The notes under the pieces: generated by a model
What the model saw: only the letters and a program-made list of their open reading frames with translations
What the model was told of the DNA's origin: nothing
Database searches by the model: none
DNA from: Fusobacteriota bacterium
Lineage (GTDB): Bacteria; Fusobacteriota; Fusobacteriia; JAPLKR01
Length of the DNA: 9,298 bases
Assembly (NCBI GenBank): GCA_026387965.1
Contig: JAPLKR010000033.1
Location: forward strand, 1-9,298
Direction of reading: 5' to 3'
Position numbers and translations under genes: made by a program
Part shown: piece by piece, positions 1-5,012 of the stretch
Layout: each line of letters starts with the position of its first letter
How positions within the stretch are numbered: the stretch's first letter is position 1

Positions 1-21
1 AATGACAAGCGAAACTTTCAT
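1..21 (-). CDS. possible start of an unidentified gene, cut by window edge
   Basis: On the minus strand an ATG at 21-19 opens a frame reading MKVSLVI before the window ends. An AAGGA motif lies directly next to the ATG, with no spacer, which is poor placement for a ribosome binding site. An in-frame stop lies a few codons upstream, so this ATG would be the first one available. It sits about 84 bases downstream of deoB on the same strand. Seven residues are too few to name a product, and the call rests only on the ATG and the purine-rich motif. Confidence 0.22.
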
Positions 22-105
22 TCCTTGTATTTAAAAAACTGGCTATAAACATCTCTATTTGATTTGTATTTTCGTTAACTCTCTATTGAGGTTGAAAGAG
101 GTCTA

Positions 106-1275
106 TTATAAAATCTCTTTAGCAAAACTTCCTTCTGTAACATTTCCAAGTAGAAGTTCTTCAATTGTTGACGCAATATCTGCAAAAGTTTTTCTTGTTC
201 CTAAATTGCAAGGTTTGATGTGCTTGCCGTATACTAAAACAGGAATATATTCTCTCGTATGATCAGTTCCTTTATATGTTGGGTCACAACCATGGTCCGC
301 CGTAATAACCAAAATTTCATTTTCTTTTAAATTAGACATTATTTCTGGCATATAAGCATCAAACTCCTCTAAAGCTTCTTTATACCCTTGAGAATTTCTT
401 CTATGACCAAAGTTCATATCAAAATCTACTAAGTTCGTAAATATTAACCCTTTTGTATCCTCTTTAAGCGCTGCAATTGTCTTTAAAATACCATCTTTAT
501 TATCTTTGTTCGTTCCTTTACTCTCTGTAATCCCTTGACCATTAAAAATATCGGCCGTTTTACCCACACCAACAACATCTAGTCCAGCCTCTTTAATGCG
601 ATCAAGCATTGACGCTTTTGGTGGATTAATTGAATAATCGTGTCTATTTGGTGTTCTTGCAAAACTTCCTTTTTTTCCTAAAAAAGGTCTTGCAATAACA
701 CGTGCCACAGGGTCGTATTGTAAGCATATTTCTAACGCTTTTTTGCTTGCTTTGTTTAGTTCATCTAATGGTATGTGCTCTTCATGTGCTGCAAGTTGAA
801 ATACTGGGTCAGCAGAAGTGTATACAATCCAAGCTCCTTTTTCTATTGCTTCATCACCAAAATCCTCTAAAACGGCTGTTCCAGAGTATGGCTTATTGCA
901 CAAAACTTTTCTTCCTGTTGCTTTTTCAAATGCCTCTATACACTCTTTAGAAAATCCATTAGGGTATGTTGCGAAAGGCTTTTCATTAATAATGCCCGCA
1001 ATCTCCCAATGCCCAGTTGTTGTATCTTTTCCTTTAGAAGCTTCAGCTGCTTTTCCATACGCTCCAATGGGGGCTACTACTTTCGCCACACCTTGAATAT
1101 CAACGATATTTCCAAGACCAAGTTTTTCCATATAAGGAACTCTAATTCCACCCGTTGCTTTTGCGAGATTTCCAACTGTATTTGATCCTACATCACCAAA
1201 TTCAGCTGCATCGGGAAGCTCTCCTACACCCGCACTGTCTAAAACAATTATTGTTGCTCTTTCAATCTTACTCAC
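106..1275 (-). CDS. deoB: phosphopentomutase
   Basis: Cytosolic enzyme that interconverts ribose or deoxyribose 1-phosphate and 5-phosphate, linking nucleoside phosphorolysis to the pentose phosphate pathway. The 389 residues are the usual family length. All residues expected for the alkaline-phosphatase-like fold are visible: D13 in VLDSAGVG, the phospho-acceptor T85 in KDTTTGHWE, D286 and H291 in VDFDMNFGHR, D327-H328 in TADHG, and H339 in GTDHTREY. These match the numbering known for Bacillus cereus phosphopentomutase. The start is GTG at 1275, chosen because AGGAGG (1281-1286) stands five bases upstream and the protein begins at the usual MSK..RATIIVLDS. No nucleoside phosphorylase gene adjoins it here. 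Its 5' end is the inner copy of a tandem duplication. Confidence 0.97.
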   Translation of the reverse strand: MSKIERATIIVLDSAGVGELPDAAEFGDVGSNTVGNLAKATGGIRVPYMEKLGLGNIVDIQGVAKVVAPIGAYGKAAEASKGKDTTTGHWEIAGIINEKPFATYPNGFSKECIEAFEKATGRKVLCNKPYSGTAVLEDFGDEAIEKGAWIVYTSADPVFQLAAHEEHIPLDELNKASKKALEICLQYDPVARVIARPFLGKKGSFARTPNRHDYSINPPKASMLDRIKEAGLDVVGVGKTADIFNGQGITESKGTNKDNKDGILKTIAALKEDTKGLIFTNLVDFDMNFGHRRNSQGYKEALEEFDAYMPEIMSNLKENEILVITADHGCDPTYKGTDHTREYIPVLVYGKHIKPCNLGTRKTFADIASTIEELLLGNVTEGSFAKEIL

Positions 1276-1280
1276 GCTAT

Positions 1281-1322
1281 CCTCCTAGTTTTTTCATATA
1301 GGTCAGAATATGACCAATTATA
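1281..1322 (-). promoter_or_regulatory. deoB promoter and ribosome binding site
   Basis: Read on the minus strand, TATAAT (1322-1317) is followed by a leader of about 35 bases, then AGGAGG (1286-1281) five bases before the GTG start. No convincing -35 element is seen. An inverted repeat, GGTCA-n5-TGACC, lies immediately after the -10 box. Confidence 0.5.
1301..1315. promoter_or_regulatory. inverted repeat GGTCA-n5-TGACC at the deoB transcription start
   Basis: A perfect 5-bp inverted repeat (GGTCAGAATATGACC) starts two bases after the -10 box of the deoB promoter, where transcription should begin. That position suits a repressor operator or a small 5' leader hairpin. The decayed duplicate copy of this region (near 1450-1465) no longer has it. 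The function is inferred from position only. Confidence 0.3.
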
Positions 1323-1361
1323 GCCCAAAATATGTCTGTGTTGTACTCTTTTTTTGTTTAC

Positions 1362-1440
1362 AAGAAGCTATTCTACGCCCTCACTGTCTTAAAAATTATT
1401 GTCGCTCTTTCACTTTTACTCTTGCGAGTCTCCTAATATT
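1362..1440 (-). pseudogene. relic of the deoB 5' end (duplicate)
   Basis: On the minus strand this stretch resembles deoB from its ribosome binding site through about codon 20. AGGAGA stands where deoB has AGGAGG, then come GAGTAAA, GAAAGAGCGACAATAAT and GACAGTGAGGGCGTAG. The start triplet has changed from GTG to AAG, and a one-base deletion after ACAATAAT breaks the frame, so it cannot encode the DeoB N-terminus. It is upstream of the live gene in the direction of transcription. Confidence 0.65.
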
Positions 1441-1507
1441 TTCAAAAAATTCATAATTAAACCAGTAACGTTAAAAAAACCACATCTATATTATACACTT
1501 TTTTTGT

Positions 1508-1545
1508 ATAAATGTAAATATAAATTAATTTATATTTACATTTAT
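1508..1545. repeat. perfect 38-bp A+T-rich palindrome
   Basis: Bases 1508-1526 and 1527-1545 are exact reverse complements with no spacer (left arm ATAAATGTAAATATAAATT). The next bases outward no longer pair. It begins at the outer edge of the deoB leader duplication and ends 18 bases before the -10 box of the plus-strand gene. It could be a cruciform, a binding site for a dimeric regulator, or the fused inverted ends of a lost element. It is not a classical GC-rich terminator. The symmetry is certain and the role unknown. Confidence 0.85.
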
Positions 1546-1562
1546 TTTATCTGTTGTTTTGT

Positions 1563-1582
1563 TATAATAGAGTTATTGGAGG
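1563..1582 (+). promoter_or_regulatory. promoter -10 box and ribosome binding site for the gene at 1587
   Basis: TATAAT at 1563-1568 is followed by a GGAGG ribosome binding site (1578-1582) four bases before the ATG at 1587. The expected transcript start near 1575 gives an untranslated leader of only about a dozen bases. No clear -35 box is present; the 38-bp palindrome occupies or abuts that position. Confidence 0.5.
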
Positions 1583-1586
1583 TTAA

Positions 1587-2255
1587 ATGAAAATCACAAC
1601 TCTTACTATACCCTATATATGGGCGTGGATATATGTTGAGCTTATTTCTATATACTCAACGCACACCTGCCATCTTTACTTCAAAGATGAGTGTGTATCT
1701 ATAACCCCTGACTTCGCAAAATTTTCTCTATCTCTTGAAGGAATATGTTTTATTCTTTTTAAAAAAAATATTTCTCTTCAAGAAATTAAGCTCATAAATA
1801 ACGGTATTCAATTTGCAGATTGGAAATTTATTTTAGAGAAAAATAGTTTTTTTTTCGCACTGACTTCCATACAAGAACTTGAATTAAAACCCACTTTAGA
1901 CTCTGATATCTACTATGCCTACTTACAGCTTGATAATTATGTAAAAACAGCTAATTTCAAACTTAATGGTGTTTATAAAGTTGCCGGTAATTCTTTAGAG
2001 ACCATTAGAGAGTTAGATATCAATGATGTTATTGTCCTTTCTAAAAACTTCTCTAAAAAATATCGAGTACAAGGGGTCGCTCTCGTACAAATTTCAAATC
2101 TTAAAAGAAAAATCGAGATCGAGATCGAGCTCATCGAAGATATTCAAGCAGCTACTCCTACTGAAGCTCGATCTCAAGCAGAAAATATGATTGCTGAATT
2201 TGGAGAATTTATTCATTGGATATCCTTTAAATCTAAAAGTACAAAAATATATTAA
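1587..2255 (+). CDS. unrecognised protein, N-terminal part of a broken membrane/OmpA-domain gene
   Basis: I do not recognise this 222-residue protein. The ATG has a strong GGAGG site and a -10 box upstream, so it was a real gene. The product is mostly soluble-looking and mixed alpha/beta. Its N-terminus is hydrophobic and aromatic (IPYIWAWIYVELI) but not a clean signal peptide. An alternating Glu/Ile run near residues 176-182 comes from an ATCGAG hexamer repeat. It ends at a TAA at 2253 just after a basic stretch. The +1 frame continues from about 2191 into a membrane segment and, beyond the transposon, an OmpA domain. One reading is a single gene with a frameshift, giving cytoplasmic domain, membrane helix and periplasmic OmpA domain. 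The other is two overlapping genes. Confidence 0.6.
   Translation: MKITTLTIPYIWAWIYVELISIYSTHTCHLYFKDECVSITPDFAKFSLSLEGICFILFKKNISLQEIKLINNGIQFADWKFILEKNSFFFALTSIQELELKPTLDSDIYYAYLQLDNYVKTANFKLNGVYKVAGNSLETIRELDINDVIVLSKNFSKKYRVQGVALVQISNLKRKIEIEIELIEDIQAATPTEARSQAENMIAEFGEFIHWISFKSKSTKIY
2112..2129 (+). repeat. three tandem copies of the hexamer ATCGAG
   Basis: ATCGAG occurs three times head to tail inside the gene at 1587, with a partial fourth (ATCGAA) shortly after. It encodes alternating Ile and Glu. A six-base unit can change copy number without shifting the frame. Confidence 0.85.
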
Positions 2256-2421
2256 AAGCAAGAGGCAAAATAATAAAATAGTTTTATTTCCCTCTTTATC
2301 TATTTTATTCATTCTGCTCTACTCTTTTTCTCTCTCTATCAACACTGAAAAAATTTCTCAAGGACCACAATATTTATCTACAAGTGGCTCAAGTCTCGCT
2401 AATATAACTCCTTTTTGCCTT
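2191..2421 (+). pseudogene. membrane-segment portion of the split OmpA-domain gene
   Basis: This frame is +1 relative to the gene at 1587 and opens right after a TGA at 2188-2190. It reads through basic residues (YIKSKRQNNK) into a strong hydrophobic stretch (IVLFPSLSILFILLYSF), then a polar linker cut at about 2421 by the insertion sequence. No ATG or GTG lies near its beginning and no good ribosome binding site precedes its TTG codons. This favours a frameshift from the upstream gene over independent translation. The basic-then-hydrophobic order predicts one membrane helix with the C-terminal side in the periplasm, which suits the OmpA domain encoded after 3785. Confidence 0.6.
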
Positions 2422-2560
2422 GTGACATACTCCCACCACCTAAGAGGTGGGGGCTTCTTGGGAACTAACTGCTTCTAGTAGCCAGTTATATTTACCAAGC
2501 TCATCGGCTATGCCCTAGCCTGATTATGTATTAGTTGAGAGCTAATCTCAACGCTTCTTT
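2422..2560 (-). ncRNA. probable omega RNA (TnpB guide RNA) region
   Basis: TnpB nucleases use an RNA made from the end of tnpB through the element's right end, with the guide copied from the adjoining host DNA. This stretch fits. From the tnpB stop it can form GGCTA/TAGCC (2506-2520), TAACTG/CAGTTA (2466-2488) and the terminal CCACCT/AGGTGG hairpin (2436-2450). Its 3' edge is the element end at 2422. The guide would then be the reverse complement of about 2402-2421, beginning AAGGCAAAAAGG. The boundaries are inferred from the family, and the RNA itself is not shown by sequence alone. Confidence 0.55.
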
Positions 2561-3634
2561 TTGAATATTGAGTGCTGAATTGTGGTCTCTATCTAACTCA
2601 AGGCCACATTCACAACGGTATACTCTATCAGAGAGTTTCATTTCTCTAATAGCTCCACACTGGCTACACGTTTTAGTACTTGGAAACCACTTGTCTAACT
2701 TGATGAGCTGTTTACCTTGTTCAAGTAACTTGTAGTTGAGGAACGTCAAAAACATTCCCCAAGCATTATCGTGTACTTTCTTTCCAAACTTCAAAGCCTT
2801 GCTCATACCTTGCATATTCAAATCCTCTACTCCTACCATATCGTATATATCAACTAGTATTTTGCTAAGTTTGTGAAGAAAATCTTTACGTGCATTGGCT
2901 ACACGTTCGTGGATTTTAGCCACAACTCGTTTTTGTTTGTACCAGTTGTTACTTCTTAACTTCATTCTGGATAGTTTTCTATACGCTTTTTTGAGCTTCT
3001 GTTCTGCTTGGTAGTAGAAGTAAGGGTAATTGGTTTTCTTGCCCATACTATCGACATACAAGCCATCCATTGCAAAGTCCAAGCCAATAGATGAGTTGAT
3101 TGATTTTTGAACTATCTCCTTTTCATACTCAACAAGAAGTGATATTTCGTATTTTCCACTTGGAGTACGTGAAATTGTTACAGATTTTATGGTGCTATCT
3201 TGTGGTAATTCACGGTGTAGAATGACTTTGACATGCCCTATTTTAGGTAGTTTTATATAACCGTTTTCAATACGTACACTACCTTTTTGATTATTGGTAG
3301 TATACGTGGCTACAGGATTTTTCTTGGATTTGAATTTAGGGAATTTAGCATTCCCTCTAAAAAAGTTTTTGTAAGCACTTTCAAGATGTAGTTGTGCATT
3401 GGCTAAAGCTAAACTATCAACTTCTTTGAGAAACTCAAATTCAGTTTTATACTTAGCAGGTGTAGGATATTTCAGCTTTTTTAGTGCTTCTTTATCTTCT
3501 TTGAGAGTTTCATAATTCGCTTTTCTCACACCAAGCATTTTGTTATAGACAAGGCGAACACACCCAAATGTTTTTTCAAACATTTGAGCTTGAGATTTAT
3601 TAGGTTTAAGCCTATACTTGAACGCTTTATTCAT
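2531..3634 (-). CDS. tnpB: TnpB RNA-guided endonuclease of an IS200/IS605 element
   Basis: Full-length TnpB (367 residues from this ATG; a GTG at 3643 would add three). Read from the GTG, the RuvC catalytic triad is D189 (IGLDFA), E273 (GVEDLN) and D353 (LDRDHNSALNI). The zinc-binding cysteines CSQC (326-329) and CEC (344-346) lie between the last two. The N-terminal helix-turn-helix type region begins with the usual KAFKYRLKPN. I prefer the ATG because GGGGGTGG stands five bases upstream and family members begin there. Known TnpB proteins cut DNA next to a short motif, guided by omega RNA, which helps retain the element at its site. No inactivating change is visible, so it may be active. Confidence 0.95.
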   Translation of the reverse strand: MNKAFKYRLKPNKSQAQMFEKTFGCVRLVYNKMLGVRKANYETLKEDKEALKKLKYPTPAKYKTEFEFLKEVDSLALANAQLHLESAYKNFFRGNAKFPKFKSKKNPVATYTTNNQKGSVRIENGYIKLPKIGHVKVILHRELPQDSTIKSVTISRTPSGKYEISLLVEYEKEIVQKSINSSIGLDFAMDGLYVDSMGKKTNYPYFYYQAEQKLKKAYRKLSRMKLRSNNWYKQKRVVAKIHERVANARKDFLHKLSKILVDIYDMVGVEDLNMQGMSKALKFGKKVHDNAWGMFLTFLNYKLLEQGKQLIKLDKWFPSTKTCSQCGAIREMKLSDRVYRCECGLELDRDHNSALNIQKEALRLALN

Positions 3635-3653
3635 CTCTGCCACCCCCGTCTGA

Positions 3654-3666
3654 TGATATTATATCA
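3654..3666 (-). promoter_or_regulatory. tnpB promoter -10 region with overlapping palindrome
   Basis: On the minus strand TGATATAAT gives an extended -10 element (TG, one base, TATAAT at 3663-3658) about 24 bases before the tnpB ATG. No -35 box is evident. The same bases form a 13-bp perfect inverted repeat, TGATAT-T-ATATCA, which may be coincidental. Confidence 0.4.
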
Positions 3667-3731
3667 GAAAATTAGATGTATTTTGACTTTTTAGAAAAAA
3701 ATATTTTCTGCTAACGCAGAAGCGTATTCAT

Positions 3732-3782
3732 CCCACCACCTACGCTCTCACTTCGTGAGTAAGGAATGTTTAGAGGTGGGGG
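3732..3782. repeat. left-end hairpin of the IS200/IS605 element
   Basis: CCC-A-CCACCT (3732-3741) can pair with AGGTGGGGG (3774-3782), leaving the A unpaired. The loop of about 32 bases holds a second hairpin, CTCAC-TTC-GTGAG (3747-3759). The outer stem is the same as that of the right end (2432-2452), where the loop is only AAG. Such bulged subterminal hairpins are what TnpA recognises in this family. Confidence 0.65.
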
Positions 3783-3784
3783 GG

Positions 3785-4231
3785 CCTTCTACGCTTGAAA
3801 ATCTGTTAAAAGAGGAAACCTCAAAAGTTTCGCTTCCCTATTCACTCTATTTGGGAGATAATATATACAAACTCTTTTCACGTCAGAAAAACATATTAAT
3901 AGAGTTTGCAAAAACATATCTATCCTCTCCAACAAAAAAGAAGCTTTACGCTACTGGGTATACAGATGGTTGTGTCACCATCTCAAATGAATATTTTATG
4001 TCTAAGAATCGTGCTTTCTCTGTATCTAATTTCTTAAAATCCTGTGGCGTTCCCAGTTATTCGATTGAAATAGCTTATTTTGGTTCTTCTATTCAAGCGA
4101 GATCTAATGCTACTAATAGTGGTCGTGCAAAGAACAGGCGTGTCGTTATTGCTTACAAAAAGCCATTCTCTCCTATCAAAACTACAAATATGCAACCTAG
4201 TAATAGTTACAATTTTATCAATATGAAGTAA
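3785..4231 (+). pseudogene. OmpA-like peptidoglycan-binding domain, separated from its N-terminus by the transposon
   Basis: The translated part after the element is an OmpA C-terminal domain. It shows GYTD with the Asp expected to contact diaminopimelate, then MSKNRAFSVSNFL with the matching Arg, and finally GRAKNRRVVI, the family's end motif. Such domains anchor proteins to the cell wall from the periplasm. The open frame extends left to a GTG at 3755, but that codon lies inside the element's left-end hairpin and has no ribosome binding site, so I do not accept it as a start. Rejoining 2421 to 3785 or 3788 keeps the frame with the membrane segment. It ends at a TAA beside a strong terminator. 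Confidence 0.8.
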
Positions 4232-4257
4232 ACCCCACATCTTAATGATGTGGGGTT
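4231..4257. terminator. hairpin terminator between converging genes
   Basis: AACCCCACATC (4231-4241) pairs over 11 bp with GATGTGGGGTT (4247-4257) around a TTAAT loop, and a T-run continues to 4262 on the plus strand. It starts at the stop codon of the OmpA-domain gene and ends four bases before the AIM24 stop. It is a good plus-strand terminator and a weaker one for the minus strand, where the tail is only TTTACTTC. Confidence 0.85.
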
Positions 4258-4260
4258 TTT

Positions 4261-4953
4261 TTACTTACCTTCGTTCATATAAAGACTCATTGATTGAATT
4301 CCAATTCGCCCAGGCCCTGTAAAGCGGTTCATCATAATATTGCTTGCAGCGAAAATCCCTGTAGAAATTTTTGTGATATTAGTTTGCATACCTACAGATA
4401 AATCCTTATAAAGCCATGCCCCCGGCTCAACATCTATCTGTTCCCCTATCTCCAGTTTTTTCTCAAATACATTCCCATATCCATGTAGCCACAAAATTCC
4501 TTCTTCACCAACACATCTGAATTTATCAATGAAAAAACCTGTGCCACCGAGTAGCATGTTTGATATTCCTTGTACGCGCTCAAAAGTATAATCAATATCC
4601 TCTGTGGCTGCTAAAAATTGATGTTCTCTTACATGAAGCTCTTCTCCGCATTTCATATGTATGGCGAAAATATGACCTGCTCCATCTCGACTAAAGGCAA
4701 TTTCTCCTTCACCTTCTGCCTTTGTGACAAAAATTTGCATTCCTGCAAAAAGTCGCTTTAATGTTCCTTTCATCGGTAATATTCCAATGTTAATGCTCGT
4801 ATCCTTCCAAAGCATAATGTGGTGTTCAAAGTAGACCCCTTTTTGCCCATCAAGCTGTATGGAAAGCACCGGAACAAGCTCTCCCCCTATTTGATACGAT
4901 ATATCTCCAAATTTTTCGCTTTCAACTAAACTTTTTAATAATTTTGGTTTCAT
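4261..4953 (-). CDS. AIM24 family protein
   Basis: The 230-residue protein fits the AIM24/TIGR00266 family, whose members fold as a beta-prism and whose bacterial function is unknown; the yeast relative is a mitochondrial protein. Family-like segments are FAGMQIFVTKAEGEGEIAFS, an early FEHHIMLWKD, and the Gly-rich GGTGFFIDKFRCVGEEGILWLHGYG followed by EIGEQIDVEPGAWLY in the C-terminal half. There is no signal peptide or membrane helix, so it is probably cytosolic. The ATG is supported by an AGAGG motif seven bases upstream. It follows aspA on the same strand but a hairpin terminator separates them, so it may have its own promoter or depend on read-through. Confidence 0.85.
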   Translation of the reverse strand: MKPKLLKSLVESEKFGDISYQIGGELVPVLSIQLDGQKGVYFEHHIMLWKDTSINIGILPMKGTLKRLFAGMQIFVTKAEGEGEIAFSRDGAGHIFAIHMKCGEELHVREHQFLAATEDIDYTFERVQGISNMLLGGTGFFIDKFRCVGEEGILWLHGYGNVFEKKLEIGEQIDVEPGAWLYKDLSVGMQTNITKISTGIFAASNIMMNRFTGPGRIGIQSMSLYMNEGK

Positions 4954-4980
4954 TTAAATACCTCTTCTCTTTTATGTGAA

Positions 4981-5004
4981 AAACCCACAAATTTCTGTGG
5001 GTTT
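4981..5004 (-). terminator. terminator after aspA
   Basis: AAACCCACA (4981-4989) pairs with TGTGGGTTT (4996-5004) around a six-base loop. On the minus strand the stem is followed by further T residues (GGGTTTTTCAC). It begins eight bases past the aspA stop and lies between aspA and the AIM24 gene. Confidence 0.8.
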
Positions 5005-5012
5005 AGCTAAAT

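Larger units (their letters stand above)
1213..1510. repeat. diverged tandem duplication, unit about 149 bp, covering the deoB 5' end and leader
   Basis: Unit 1 is about 1213-1361 and unit 2 about 1362-1510. Matching blocks keep an offset of 148-150: GAAGCT at 1215 and 1364, CACTGTCT at 1233 and 1382, CTCCTA at 1282 and 1430, and a C-T7-G run at 1348 and 1498. Most of the sequence between these blocks also aligns, with small indels. Unit 1 contains the live deoB start and unit 2 a dead copy. Together with the palindrome and promoter at 1508-1582 this accounts for the 311-base gap between deoB and the next gene. Confidence 0.75.
2422..3787 (-). mobile_element. TnpB-only IS200/IS605-family (IS1341-type) element
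   Basis: The only gene inside is an intact tnpB on the minus strand; no tnpA transposase is present, so movement would need TnpA in trans. The right end, downstream of tnpB, terminates at about 2422; in element orientation it reads GGTGGGAGTATGTCAC. It carries a bulged hairpin at 2432-2452. The left end carries a hairpin with the same outer stem at 3732-3782. The flanks are parts of one plus-strand gene (membrane segment left, OmpA domain right), so the element split that gene. No target duplication is expected for this family. The left-end boundary is uncertain by a few bases, because CCTT occurs at both edges. Confidence 0.85.

Noticed and set aside
702-1096. Two plus-strand open frames opposite deoB
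   Set aside because: Both are antisense to conserved DeoB coding sequence and have no start signals or protein features of their own.
1399-1590. 63-residue plus-strand open frame before the gene at 1587
   Set aside because: It runs through the decayed duplication and the A+T palindrome, is low-complexity (YIYIYF), has no ribosome binding site, and overlaps the start of a better-supported gene.
2094-2312. 72-residue minus-strand open frame across the frame-change region
   Set aside because: It is opposite the plus-strand gene; its apparent hydrophobic and acidic runs mirror that gene's A+T-rich codons and the ATCGAG repeat. No start signal is present.
3755-3784. GTG start for the OmpA-domain protein at 3755
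   Set aside because: The codon lies in the inner hairpin of the transposon's left end and has no ribosome binding site. It is an accidental extension of a gene whose real N-terminus is on the other side of the element.
2422-3787. CRISPR array or tnpA gene near the TnpB element
   Set aside because: The repeated CCCACCACCT motifs occur only once at each end of the element and are its terminal hairpins, not spaced direct repeats. No Y1 transposase frame is present inside or beside it.
4978-5006. Riboswitch-like leader before the AIM24 gene
   Set aside because: The only structure is a simple hairpin with a T-run just after the aspA stop, fully explained as a terminator; no conserved aptamer sequence is seen.
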